64,000 bases of DNA from Flavobacterium sp. KMS (GCF_000813005.1 NZ_JSYP01000014.1:124001-188000); one strand, 5' to 3'; shown: positions 51,678 through 60,180, counted from the stretch's first letter. The notes: generated from the letters alone by a model not told the origin. Translations and numbers: made by a program.

Positions 51678-52187
51678 ATGAAAACACTAAAATTAATTAC
51701 TTTCGGAATATTACTATTTATTTCAAGTACCATGCATTCTCAAGTTTCGATAAACGTAAACATAGGCTCACCGCCACAATGGGGACCAGTTGGATATGCT
51801 GAAACAGAATATTATTATTTACCAGACGTTGAGGCTTATTATGACGTTCGTGCCACACAGTTTATTTATTTTGGTGGAGGAAGATGGATTAGATCAACCA
51901 GTTTACCAAGACAATATAGAAATTATGATTTGTACGGAGGATACAAAGTAGTTTTAAATGATTATCACGGTAGAACTCCGTATGCTTATTTTGACAGACA
52001 TAGAGTTCAATATTGCAAAGGGTATCGTGGTAAACCGCAAAGAACATACGGTTATTATAAAAAAGATCGTAATGATTACTACAAAAAAGACAAACACAAT
52101 CGCCATGACAGACATGACCGTGATGACGACCATGATGATGATGATGACCACGGTAGAGGACATGGTCGTGGACACGGAAGACACTAA
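51678..52187 (+). CDS. Secreted protein with His/Asp/Gly-rich C-terminal tail
   Basis: A 169-aa protein with a signal peptide (MKTLKLITFGILLFISSTMHSQ). The body is Tyr/Gly/Pro-rich ('SPPQWGPVGYAETEYYYLPDVEAYYDVRATQFIYFGGGRW' in pieces), similar to small Flavobacterial periplasmic proteins of unknown function. The last 40 residues are a highly charged run (KHNRHDRHDRDDDHDDDDDH and GRGHGRGHGRH) that could bind divalent metals. Any metal role is inference. It is monocistronic and ends at a strong terminator. Confidence 0.75.
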   Translation: MKTLKLITFGILLFISSTMHSQVSINVNIGSPPQWGPVGYAETEYYYLPDVEAYYDVRATQFIYFGGGRWIRSTSLPRQYRNYDLYGGYKVVLNDYHGRTPYAYFDRHRVQYCKGYRGKPQRTYGYYKKDRNDYYKKDKHNRHDRHDRDDDHDDDDDHGRGHGRGHGRH

Positions 52188-52204
52188 ACAATATTTCGCA
52201 ATTA

Positions 52205-52240
52205 AAAGAGAGTGCCTGGATATGGCACTCTCTTTTTTTT
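52205..52240 (+). terminator. Intrinsic terminator of the His/Asp-rich protein gene
   Basis: A 12-bp perfect stem (aaagagagtgcc at 52205-52216 with ggcactctcttt at 52224-52235) is followed by a T run. Confidence 0.88.
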
Positions 52241-52297
52241 TAACAAATACTTTAACATCTTTACATGTCATTAACAATTACCAGTTTCTATTATTAC

Positions 52298-52305
52298 TAT
52301 TTTTG
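52298..52305 (+). promoter_or_regulatory. -7 promoter element TATTTTTG for the PIG-L gene
   Basis: A full match to TANNTTTG, 32 bp before the ATG of the PIG-L deacetylase gene, just after the terminator of the preceding gene. Confidence 0.45.
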
Positions 52306-52337
52306 AAAACAATCTTAAAAAATTAAATAATTCTCAG

Positions 52338-54869
52338 ATGCACCGACTCCTTCTAAAGATTATCCTTTTAGTTCTTATTAGCTTACAAGCTGCTTTTGCC
52401 CAAAAACCACAAAAACCAAATTCGGTTGAAATTTACAATCAGATAAAAAAAGTAAATTTCTTGGGCTCGGTACTATATATAGCTGCACATCCAGATGATG
52501 AAAACACAAGATTAATTTCTTATTTATCTAATGAAGTAAATGCAAGAACTGGCTACTTATCTTTAACCCGAGGCGATGGTGGTCAAAATTTAATAGGACC
52601 ACAATTAAGAGAATTATTAGGAGTAATTAGAACACAAGAACTTATCGAAGCCAGAAAAGTTGATGGTGGCGAACAGTTTTTCTCACGTGCCAATGATTTT
52701 GGTTACTCAAAAACACCAGATGAAACATTAACTCTTTGGGATAAACAAAAAGTACTTGCCGATATCATATGGACAGTTCGTAAGTTTCAACCCGATGTAA
52801 TCATTAATCGTTTTGATCATCGCACACCCGGTACAACACATGGTCATCATACCTCATCGGCAATGTTAAGCGTCGAGAGCTTTGATCTGGCCAATAATCC
52901 CAGCATATATCCCGAACAATTAAAATATGTAACGCCATGGCAACCTAAGCGCCAATTCTTTAATACTTCTTGGTGGTTTTACGGCAGTCAGGAAAAATTT
53001 GAAGCAGCCAATAAATCTAAATTTACAACATTAGAAACTGGGGTTTATTATCCCGGAATAGGAAAATCTAATCAGGAAATCGCAGCCTTAAGCCGCAGTC
53101 GTCATCAATCACAAGGATTTGGAGCAACTGGAAGCCGTGGTCAGGATACCGAATATCTGGAACTTATTAACGGAGATACTCCAAAAGACCCGTCTAATAT
53201 TTTTGACGGAATCGATACTACTTGGAACCGTATTAAGGGAGGAAAACCTATTGGAGAATTAATAAATACAATCCTGACACAATACAATTTTAATAATCCA
53301 TCGGCAAGCATACCCGATTTGGTAAAAGCCTACACAATGATTCAGTCTTTAAATGAAAATCATTGGAAAGCATTAAAATCTGAAGAAATCAAAAAAATAA
53401 TAGCAGCCTGTTCTGGTTTATATCTGGAAGCAGTTGCACAACAGCAAGAAACAACACAAGGAAGCACTGTAAACCTAAAACTAGAAGCTATTAATCGTAC
53501 TTCGATTCCTATGCAATTAGTAAGCATAACAACATTGCCTGACCAAAAAACAACACCTCAAAACATTGATTTAATTAATAATAAAGATCAAAAAATCAAT
53601 TTAAAAACTCAATTACCAACTACAATTCCTTACACACAACCGTATTGGTTAGCCGAAAAAGCAACTATAGGAATGTACACCGTTTCTAATCAGGAAAACA
53701 TAGGTGTTCCTGATATTATTCGCGATGTAAAAGTTATTTTTAATATTAAGATAAACAATGTTGAAATTCCATTTGAGCGTACCGTAGTTTATAAATATAA
53801 TGACGATGTAAAAGGCGAAATGTATGATTTCTTGGATATTGTTCCCGAAGTTACAACCACAATTCTAGAAAAAGTATTACTATTTAAAGATACTCAGACC
53901 AAAACAGTTGCTGTAAAAATAAAAGCAGGAAAAGATGGTGTAAGTGGTAATTTACAATTAGAATTACCTAAAAGCTGGATAATTTCTCCAAAACAAATAC
54001 CATTTACCTTAGCCAAAAAAGGAATAGAACAAATTGTTTATTTTGAGGTAACACCACCAGTAAACCCAGAAAACGCAATAGTAAAAAGCGTAGCGATTCT
54101 AGGCAATAAACGCTACGATAAAGACCAAACCATCATCGATTACAGTCATATCACCAAACAGCAGGTTTTAGCCCCAGCAGAAGCCAAATGCATTCGATTT
54201 GACCTAAAAACAACAGGAGATTCAATTGCCTATATCATGGGCGCAGGCGATGAAGTTCCTAATAGTCTGGCACAAATGGGGTATAAAGTAACCATCTTAA
54301 AACCCGAAGAAATTACACCAACAAGACTAGATAATTTTGATGTCGTAATAACAGGAATCCGTGCCTACAACACCATTCAGGCACTTGCTAATAAACAAGT
54401 TGTATTATTTGACTTTGTCAAAAACGGAAAAACAATGATAGTACAATACAATACAGCAGGCGATCTTGTAACCGATACTATTGCGCCATATCCTCTAAAA
54501 ATTTCCTCAGATAGAGTAACCGAAGAAAACGCCGAAGTTACATTTCTGGCACCAAATCATCCTGTTTTAAGTACACCTAATAAAATTACTTCCAAAGATT
54601 TTGAAGGCTGGAAACAAGAACAAGGGTTGTATTACCCAAGTGAATATGACAAAGCCTTCACTCCTATCCTATCCTCCCATGACAAAGGAGAATCGGCTAA
54701 AAAGGGCGCATTATTAGTCGCCCCATACGGAAAAGGATATTATATTTACACCGGCTTAAGCTTCTTTAGAGAATTACCCGAAGGAGTTCCTGGAGCCTAT
54801 CGATTATTATCAAATATAATCTCATTAAAACAACCAGTACAAATCCCAAATAAAGAAATTAAGAATTAA
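52338..54869 (+). CDS. Secreted PIG-L family deacetylase with C-terminal GATase1-like domain
   Basis: An 843-aa protein with a signal peptide (MHRLLLKIILLVLISLQAAFAQ). Residues 40-280 are a LmbE/PIG-L zinc deacetylase: HPDDE at 51-55 and the later His in 'RTPGTTHGHHTSSAMLSVE'. PIG-L enzymes remove N-acetyl groups from GlcNAc-type sugars. Residues 370-640 are beta-rich. Residues 645-843 resemble a glutamine-amidotransferase-like/ThuA-type fold ('GYKVTILKPEEITPTRLDNFDVVITGIRAYN' in pieces). Such three-part proteins in Bacteroidota are linked to periplasmic glycan use. The next genes, a small membrane protein and an SSS symporter, follow closely. Confidence 0.85.
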   Translation: MHRLLLKIILLVLISLQAAFAQKPQKPNSVEIYNQIKKVNFLGSVLYIAAHPDDENTRLISYLSNEVNARTGYLSLTRGDGGQNLIGPQLRELLGVIRTQELIEARKVDGGEQFFSRANDFGYSKTPDETLTLWDKQKVLADIIWTVRKFQPDVIINRFDHRTPGTTHGHHTSSAMLSVESFDLANNPSIYPEQLKYVTPWQPKRQFFNTSWWFYGSQEKFEAANKSKFTTLETGVYYPGIGKSNQEIAALSRSRHQSQGFGATGSRGQDTEYLELINGDTPKDPSNIFDGIDTTWNRIKGGKPIGELINTILTQYNFNNPSASIPDLVKAYTMIQSLNENHWKALKSEEIKKIIAACSGLYLEAVAQQQETTQGSTVNLKLEAINRTSIPMQLVSITTLPDQKTTPQNIDLINNKDQKINLKTQLPTTIPYTQPYWLAEKATIGMYTVSNQENIGVPDIIRDVKVIFNIKINNVEIPFERTVVYKYNDDVKGEMYDFLDIVPEVTTTILEKVLLFKDTQTKTVAVKIKAGKDGVSGNLQLELPKSWIISPKQIPFTLAKKGIEQIVYFEVTPPVNPENAIVKSVAILGNKRYDKDQTIIDYSHITKQQVLAPAEAKCIRFDLKTTGDSIAYIMGAGDEVPNSLAQMGYKVTILKPEEITPTRLDNFDVVITGIRAYNTIQALANKQVVLFDFVKNGKTMIVQYNTAGDLVTDTIAPYPLKISSDRVTEENAEVTFLAPNHPVLSTPNKITSKDFEGWKQEQGLYYPSEYDKAFTPILSSHDKGESAKKGALLVAPYGKGYYIYTGLSFFRELPEGVPGAYRLLSNIISLKQPVQIPNKEIKN

Positions 54870-54879
54870 AAGCTTTAAT

Positions 54880-54987
54880 ATGGCAACGAAAAAAATAAAA
54901 ACATGGAAAAAAAGCTACACCTATGTGCTTGTAGCCAACGCCATCTATATTCTGATTTTTTATTTAATAATGCACTTATACTCATAA
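54880..54987 (+). CDS. 35-aa single-pass membrane protein upstream of the symporter
   Basis: A small gene with ATG start and TAA stop: MATKKIKTWKKSYTYVLVAN, then AIYILIFYLIMHLYS. A Lys-rich N-terminus (positive-inside) is followed by one membrane helix (about 14-33). It begins 10 bp after the PIG-L stop and ends 3 bp before the symporter ATG, so it lies in the operon. Other SSS-family symporters have small membrane partners encoded just before them (for example DUF4212 and DUF997/YhdT types), though this one is shorter and not of a family I recognise. Confidence 0.65.
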   Translation: MATKKIKTWKKSYTYVLVANAIYILIFYLIMHLYS

Positions 54988-54990
54988 CAT

Positions 54991-56715
54991 ATGCAACTAT
55001 TTGATTGGATTGTACTCATAGTTACACTTTTATTTATTGTTGGTTACGGCTCTTGGAAAACCAAAGGAAGCAAAAATGTCGAAGATTTTATTCTAGGCAA
55101 TAACGAAACTCCTTGGTACACCGTAGGACTTTCGGTAATGGCAACACAAGCAAGCGCCATTACCTTTTTATCAACTCCGGGACAAGCATATCATGACGGA
55201 ATGGGTTTTGTGCAATTCTATTTTGGATTACCAATTGCTATGATAGTCATTTGCGTAACCTTTATCCCTTTATACCACAAATTCAAAGTATTTACAGCCT
55301 ATGAATTCTTAGAGAAACGATTCGATTTAAAAACCCGATCACTTGCAGCAATACTATTCTTAGTTCAGCGAGGTTTAGGAACAGGTCTTACCATATATGC
55401 GCCAGCAATTATCCTATCAGCACTTTTAGGCTGGAATCTAACTTTAATGAATGTCATGATCGGATTACTGGTAATTATCTACACCTTCTCAGGCGGTACA
55501 AAAGCAGTAAACGTAACCCAAAAACAGCAAATGTTTGTCATCATGTCGGGAATGTTTATTACCTTCTTCCTGATATTACATTACCTGCCAAACGATATGA
55601 CATTTACCAATGCCATGCATATTGCTGGAGCAAATGATAAGATGAATATCGTAGATTTCTCATTTAACCCAGAAGAAAAATATACTTTTTGGAGCGGAAT
55701 CACAGGAGGTTTTTTCCTTGCCCTTGCCTATTTCGGAACCGACCAATCGCAAGTAGGACGGTACTTATCGGGTAAATCGGTAAAAGAAAGCCAAATGGGA
55801 TTAATCATGAACGGACTTTTAAAAGTTCCTATGCAATTCTTTATTTTGTTAACTGGAATAATGGTTTTTGTATTCTTTCAGTTCAATCCAGTTCCTTTAA
55901 ATTTTAATCCAAATAACAAAGTCATAATCGAGAAATCGGCGTATAAAGACGAATATCATGCGCTCGAGAAAAAACTCAACGTACTTTCTGAAGATAAAAA
56001 AGTAATCAATTTATTATACATCGATCAGTTAAATCAGGATTACGACAATCCGATTCTACGCAAAGAACTGGTAACATTATCTAATAAAGAAAGAGATTTG
56101 CGTGAGCGAGCCAAAGAAATCATTATAAAAGCCGACAGTAATAGCGAAACCAACGACAAAGATTATGTATTCTTCCACTTTATCCTGCACTATTTACCAA
56201 AAGGATTAATAGGGTTGTTATTGGCAGTAATCCTTTCGGCAGCCATGTCATCTACCGCTTCAGGGCTAAATGCATTGGCATCGACAACAGCAATCGACAT
56301 TTACAAACGTAATCTTAAAACCGAAAAATCAGACAAGCATTACCTGTATGCAACCAAGTTTTTTACTTTATTCTGGGGGATTATCGCTATCCTTTTTGCT
56401 TGTGTAGGAACCTTATTTGAGAATTTAATACAATTAGTAAATATCATCGGATCCATATTTTACGGAACAGTTTTAGGTATATTCCTGGTTGGTTTTTATA
56501 TCAAACACGTACAGTCTAAAGCCGTTTTTTATAGCGCACTTATTAGCCAGATCACCATATTTATCATCTTTTATTACTCAATTTGGATTTATCCAAGCGG
56601 GCAAGAAAAATTAGGTTATTTATGGCTCAACTTTATCGGAGCAATATTAACCATATTCCTTTCCTTACTAATGCAACTTACAATCTTTAGAAAACAAAAA
56701 GCCATAGTAGCTTAA
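54991..56715 (+). CDS. Sodium:solute symporter (SSS family)
   Basis: A 574-aa inner-membrane transporter of the SSS family with about 13 membrane segments. 'SYGSWKTKGSKNVEDFILGNNETPWYTVGLSVMATQASAITFLSTPG' (in pieces), 'YTFSGGTKAVNVTQKQQMFV' and 'GTDQSQVGRYLSGKS' are the family's core. A hydrophilic loop of about 90 residues (about 310-395), rich in Lys, Glu and Asn, separates helices 8 and 9 and is typical of Bacteroidota SSS members. The substrate is probably a sugar or sugar acid, guessed from the PIG-L context only. A terminator follows. Confidence 0.88.
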   Translation: MQLFDWIVLIVTLLFIVGYGSWKTKGSKNVEDFILGNNETPWYTVGLSVMATQASAITFLSTPGQAYHDGMGFVQFYFGLPIAMIVICVTFIPLYHKFKVFTAYEFLEKRFDLKTRSLAAILFLVQRGLGTGLTIYAPAIILSALLGWNLTLMNVMIGLLVIIYTFSGGTKAVNVTQKQQMFVIMSGMFITFFLILHYLPNDMTFTNAMHIAGANDKMNIVDFSFNPEEKYTFWSGITGGFFLALAYFGTDQSQVGRYLSGKSVKESQMGLIMNGLLKVPMQFFILLTGIMVFVFFQFNPVPLNFNPNNKVIIEKSAYKDEYHALEKKLNVLSEDKKVINLLYIDQLNQDYDNPILRKELVTLSNKERDLRERAKEIIIKADSNSETNDKDYVFFHFILHYLPKGLIGLLLAVILSAAMSSTASGLNALASTTAIDIYKRNLKTEKSDKHYLYATKFFTLFWGIIAILFACVGTLFENLIQLVNIIGSIFYGTVLGIFLVGFYIKHVQSKAVFYSALISQITIFIIFYYSIWIYPSGQEKLGYLWLNFIGAILTIFLSLLMQLTIFRKQKAIVA

Positions 56716-56734
56716 CATAAATCACATTTAGTAT

Positions 56735-56772
56735 AAAAATGCTGTAAGACTTAGTTTTACAGCATTTTTTTT
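56735..56772 (+). terminator. Intrinsic terminator of the PIG-L/symporter operon
   Basis: A 13-bp perfect stem (aaaaatgctgtaa at 56735-56747 with ttacagcattttt at 56757-56769) has a T run after it. It touches the R1 repeat copy 3. Confidence 0.85.
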
Positions 56773-56774
56773 TT

Positions 56775-56850
56775 GGAGCTATTTCCTGCTGTACACTATA
56801 TCTTTTATGGCAAACCCTGCCATAAAAGGATGCCGTTCCCATCAGGGCTA
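56775..56850. repeat. Dispersed repeat R1, copy 3 (inverted; core hairpin atggca..tgccat)
   Basis: Read on the minus strand it starts tagccctgatgggaacggca and ends acagcaggaaatagctcc, with the core atggcagggtttgccat. It lies directly after a terminator. It is open in frame with the next gene and gives it a false 75-codon extension. Confidence 0.75.
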
Positions 56851-56997
56851 AAACCTAAAAATCATACTTCTATTTTTCACTTTAGGAAAATACCTTATTA
56901 TATCATTCTTATAATTTATTTGGGTTACAGCCAAACAGCCTTAAACATATTTTTACCTCAACCTTACAGTCAATCAACTGTACCTAAAGTAATTATT

Positions 56998-57468
56998 ATG
57001 CAAATAGAAAAAAAGGTAACCGAATTACTGACACAAAAATACACTTCAGAAATAGCTGTTTTTGCTAGTAATCGAGATATTAGACGTAAATGCATTCTCG
57101 ATACCGATAATGGTACTTTATTTACAGTATCAGATAATGCTATATACAGTTATAGAGATAAAGACCAAAACTATTGGGTAACAGTTCCCAAATCTTTCAT
57201 TATCAATCAAACCGTTCACTATCCAGTAGTTGGAGATGAGTTTACGCTTAAAAATGGTGTAAAATATTATTTCACTACCAAAGAAGCAGTTATAGCAATT
57301 GCAACAACCTATTTTGAAAAGTTTACAGACAACAATTACGGAATAAAAAAGAAATTCAGTTATCTGATTTTCCTGGACGAAAGTTGCACAAGTAAATACT
57401 ATGCCGAATTCAAGCGCTTTAAATCAAAAACACACGAAAAAATAGAAGCCTATTTGTCATATAATTAA
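56998..57468 (+). CDS. Hypothetical protein
   Basis: A 156-aa cytosolic protein. I start it at 56998 (MQIEKKVTELLTQKYTSEIA): the in-frame stretch before it translates repeat DNA (for example MPFPSGLKPKNHT). I do not recognise the family. It is beta-rich in the middle ('GTLFTVSDNAIYSYRDKDQNYW', 'KNGVKYYFTTKEAVIAIATTYF') with a basic C-terminus. A fragment of a VgrG-like gene starts 12 bp downstream. That makes an immunity or effector-related role conceivable, but it is not shown by sequence. Confidence 0.6.
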   Translation: MQIEKKVTELLTQKYTSEIAVFASNRDIRRKCILDTDNGTLFTVSDNAIYSYRDKDQNYWVTVPKSFIINQTVHYPVVGDEFTLKNGVKYYFTTKEAVIAIATTYFEKFTDNNYGIKKKFSYLIFLDESCTSKYYAEFKRFKSKTHEKIEAYLSYN

Positions 57469-57479
57469 ACTAAGAAATC

Positions 57480-57647
57480 ATGTCAAAATTTTCAGAACAA
57501 GTACATATAACAATTGATGAATTTACCCAAAATGTAGTTTATTATGACTTAAAGCTTTCGCAAACTATGATGGATCATCATCATTTTTCGTTTGTATGCC
57601 AATGTATAGACGAAAAGACTTCATTACTTTATATTCCTCATAAGTAA
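57480..57647 (+). pseudogene. VgrG-like N-terminal fragment (55 aa)
   Basis: An ATG-to-TAA frame reading MSKFSEQVHITIDEFTQNVV, then YYDLKLSQTMMDHHHFSFVC, then a short tail QCIDEKTSLLYIPHK. The first 40 residues match in style the N-terminus of type VI secretion VgrG proteins of Bacteroidota ('LKLSQ...DHHHFSFVW'); full-length VgrG has about 600 residues, so it would be a truncated remnant. It could also be a small independent protein. No other T6SS genes are in the window. Confidence 0.45.
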
Positions 57648-57819
57648 ATAAAAATTTCGATACATATAATCAAAGAAAAGAGTAGTCATAGAGAGATTAC
57701 TTAACATTCTTACTTTCAATCATTATAGTGCAATTGAAAGAATTTTCAACATAATAATTAAGGTATTATGTTTTAAAAAACTAATAAAGAAATAAAAACT
57801 TACAAAAATATTTTATAGG

Positions 57820-58659
57820 ATGATAAAAAAAAGTATCTTGCCCAAATTAATAATAAAAAAAGTCTCATTGAAAGCAAATATATTTTCACGCAATATCCTG
57901 TTTTTTTTTGCATTTACATTGGTCTCATTTTCTGACCCGTATACCATAAAAAGAATTTCTGATAAAGATTTTAGATATGAATTTTATACCACAGATAAAA
58001 AAATAAAGCCTGAAAAAGATAAAATTTATCATTGGTTTAAAGGTGGTTTAATTCATGAAGCTCAAGGAGGTGCTGCTGGAGATTTACTAAACGATAAGTT
58101 TATTAAAATGTATCACAGTAATCAATTAGCAGAACAAGGTAAGTATAAAAATGGTCTTCGTGTTGGTCTTTGGAAAACCTGGTATCCCAATGGAGTCATA
58201 GCCACTACACAAATGTGGGTTAATGGTTTACGATCAGGTATATATTCTCGATATGATAAAAATGGAGATTTAATAGAAAACGGAGATTACACTGCTGATA
58301 AAAAGACCGGAAAATGGACAAACACAGAAAGCAAGGACACTCTTATTTATAAAAAAGGTGTTATTGTTATAAAAAAACAATCCCTATTAAAGTCCGAAAA
58401 ATACAAATTAAAACAAGATAAACTAAAATTAGAAGAATCAATTAAAGAACAAAAAAAATCAGAAGCAACTATTGATGCTGCTAAACTTACAGAATACAAA
58501 ACAAAAACAGAAAACGAAAAAAAATTAGCAAAAGAAAAAGCTAAAAAGGAAAAGGAGCAAGATTCGTTGAATAAAAAAATGAGCGAACCTAAAAAAGAGT
58601 CGAAGATAATTAACTTTTTTAAAAATATTTTTAAAAAGAAAGATCGATTAGCGCAATAA
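57820..58659 (+). CDS. MORN-repeat protein with Lys/Glu-rich coiled-coil tail, first gene of the pilus-like operon
   Basis: A 279-aa protein. The N-terminus has a hydrophobic stretch (about 25-40, 'NILFFFAFTLVSFS') that may be a signal or anchor. Residues 85-175 hold variant MORN/YwqK repeats ('QLAEQGKYKNGLRVGLWKTWYPNG', 'MWVNGLRSGIYSRYDKNGDL', 'ENGDYTADKKTGKWTN'). Residues 185-279 are a very charged helical tail (KEKAKKEKEQDSLNKKMSEP) ending in a basic patch. The stop and the next ATG share one base (TAATG), so it belongs to the filament operon. Its function is unknown; MORN-type repeats bind lipids or proteins. Confidence 0.72.
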   Translation: MIKKSILPKLIIKKVSLKANIFSRNILFFFAFTLVSFSDPYTIKRISDKDFRYEFYTTDKKIKPEKDKIYHWFKGGLIHEAQGGAAGDLLNDKFIKMYHSNQLAEQGKYKNGLRVGLWKTWYPNGVIATTQMWVNGLRSGIYSRYDKNGDLIENGDYTADKKTGKWTNTESKDTLIYKKGVIVIKKQSLLKSEKYKLKQDKLKLEESIKEQKKSEATIDAAKLTEYKTKTENEKKLAKEKAKKEKEQDSLNKKMSEPKKESKIINFFKNIFKKKDRLAQ

Positions 58660-59873
58660 TGGTAAAGGCTCACAGTTTATTATATGCTATTTATATTTGC
58701 TTGATTGTATCTATAATTTGTGGGGCATTATTATATTTTGCTAATTTATATAATCAACTCAATTTGTATTACAATTTGCAAGAAGAATTATATATCCAAA
58801 ATCAATCTTTAGTAAATTTTGTCTTAGGTAATAAAATGGTTCCAGTTGAAATTGAAAAAGAGCAACATTCTGGGATCGAAGGTAATTTTGAAACAAAACC
58901 TCATGGTCTCCTTACAATTATTTTAGCCAAATCATACATCGCAAACGACACAGTAGCTTCAGCTCATTTTGTAGGAGCATATAACAGTAATAAAACTGCT
59001 ATCTATCTTACCAATTTATCAAAGTCTCTCTCCTATTCGGGAAGGGTAAAACTTGTTGGTAACAATCAATTACCAAGTACTTTTATTGAAACATCCTACA
59101 TAAACAACGCTAAAAACCAACTTCTTGTTGAAGGAAAAAACACAGTATCTGAGTTACAATTACCAATAATTAACCCTGCTTTTAAAGAAATTTTTAAAAA
59201 AATGAAGTCTGAAAAAGCAAAACTATCTGATATCGAAAAACCAATGGATTCACTCTACTACAATTCCTTTTTTAATGAAACAAAAGAGATTTATGTAAAA
59301 AATTCAACACTAGGGAATATTATTTTTAAAGGTAATTTTATTCTGCGTTCGACAGATTCAATCCGGATAAAAAAAAGTAGTGTTTTAGAAGATGTAATTT
59401 TAATAGCACCCAAAATAACTTTTGAAGAAGGCTTTAAAGGAACTGTCCAGGCCTTTGCAACTCTAGGAATTGAACTAGAAAAAAAAGTAATTTTAAAGTA
59501 TCCATCTGTTGTTTGTGTTTACAATAATAGTTCTGAAGAGAGTAAAATAAAAATAAAAAAAGAATGCCAAATAGTAGGTGCAATTGTTTTGTTTGGAAAT
59601 AGCCCTGAAATGATTGATAAAAATACTATTGAAATAGAAGAAGATGGTTTATTATTTGGTGATTTATATTGTTCTGGAAAAGTAATGCTTAAAAGTAATG
59701 TTTATGGCTCTGTTTACACCAATAGATTTTTTTTAAAAAATAGTTCTACAACTTACGACAATATGATTAGTGACATTGAAATCAATACAGAGAAACGTCA
59801 TAATTATTTTATTTCAATACCAATGTTTAAATCTCAAGAAACAACATATAATGTTATCAAAAAAGTATTATAA
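58659..59873 (+). CDS. GspK/PilX-like protein with bactofilin-like beta-helix domain
   Basis: A 404-aa inner-membrane or pilus-tip protein. The N-terminus 'MVKAHSLLYAIYICLIVSII' looks like a prepilin: Ala4, then H-S-L-L-Y, with Tyr where pilins have Glu at +5, as in GspK/PilX-type proteins that lack Glu5. The long middle (about 40-210) is unrecognised. Residues 215-385 show repeated short beta strands ('VKNSTLGNIIFKGNFILRS', 'KSSVLEDVILIAPKITFEEG', 'CQIVGAIVLFGNSPEMIDK', 'EEDGLLFGDLYCSGKVMLKSNVYGSVYTN' in pieces) like a polymer-forming bactofilin-type beta helix. It overlaps the next gene by 23 bp. The combination is unusual. Confidence 0.65.
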   Translation: MVKAHSLLYAIYICLIVSIICGALLYFANLYNQLNLYYNLQEELYIQNQSLVNFVLGNKMVPVEIEKEQHSGIEGNFETKPHGLLTIILAKSYIANDTVASAHFVGAYNSNKTAIYLTNLSKSLSYSGRVKLVGNNQLPSTFIETSYINNAKNQLLVEGKNTVSELQLPIINPAFKEIFKKMKSEKAKLSDIEKPMDSLYYNSFFNETKEIYVKNSTLGNIIFKGNFILRSTDSIRIKKSSVLEDVILIAPKITFEEGFKGTVQAFATLGIELEKKVILKYPSVVCVYNNSSEESKIKIKKECQIVGAIVLFGNSPEMIDKNTIEIEEDGLLFGDLYCSGKVMLKSNVYGSVYTNRFFLKNSSTTYDNMISDIEINTEKRHNYFISIPMFKSQETTYNVIKKVL

Positions 59874-60180
59874 ACTACCCGCCAATTCAATATTGGAATC
59901 TGTTATAGCCTTAACAATTATTTCTATCTGCCTGTATTTTGCAGTTATGATATTTGCCAGCGTCTATACTTCAAAAACATCAGCAAATTTTTATTGTACC
60001 CAAAATATGGTAAATGAAATCTTTTTTCTAAAAGAAATAGAAAATGATTCCCTACCAAATAAAAACATTTTAATAGAAGAAGAACTACTTAGTAAAGATT
60101 TAAAAAAGATCTCTGTTACATTTAAAGATAGTACACGATTTAAATTTGAAAAAAGTTTCTATGTGCAAAGCAATTTTTAA
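59851..60180 (+). CDS. Minor pseudopilin, GspI-like
   Basis: A 109-aa protein. I start it at ATG 59851 (MLSKKYYKLPANSILESVIA): the frame is open for 27 codons before this, but they overlap the previous gene. The prepilin motif is P-A | N-S-I-L-E, with Ala11 at -1 instead of Gly and Glu16 at +5, followed by a hydrophobic helix ('SVIALTIISICLYFAVMIF'). The short globular part has two to three beta strands. Size and 'ESVIALTI' resemble GspI/PilV. It overlaps the previous gene by 23 bp and the next by 20 bp, so translation is coupled. Confidence 0.72.
   Translation: MLSKKYYKLPANSILESVIALTIISICLYFAVMIFASVYTSKTSANFYCTQNMVNEIFFLKEIENDSLPNKNILIEEELLSKDLKKISVTFKDSTRFKFEKSFYVQSNF

Noticed and set aside
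51889-52277. Minus-strand frames under the His/Asp-rich protein
   Set aside because: They are His/Met/Val-rich mirror images of the GAT/CAT repeats in the real plus-strand gene.
56773-56997. 75-residue N-terminal extension of the 156-aa hypothetical
   Set aside because: It reads through repeat R1 copy 3 and directly follows a terminator; the ATG at 56998 is the better start.
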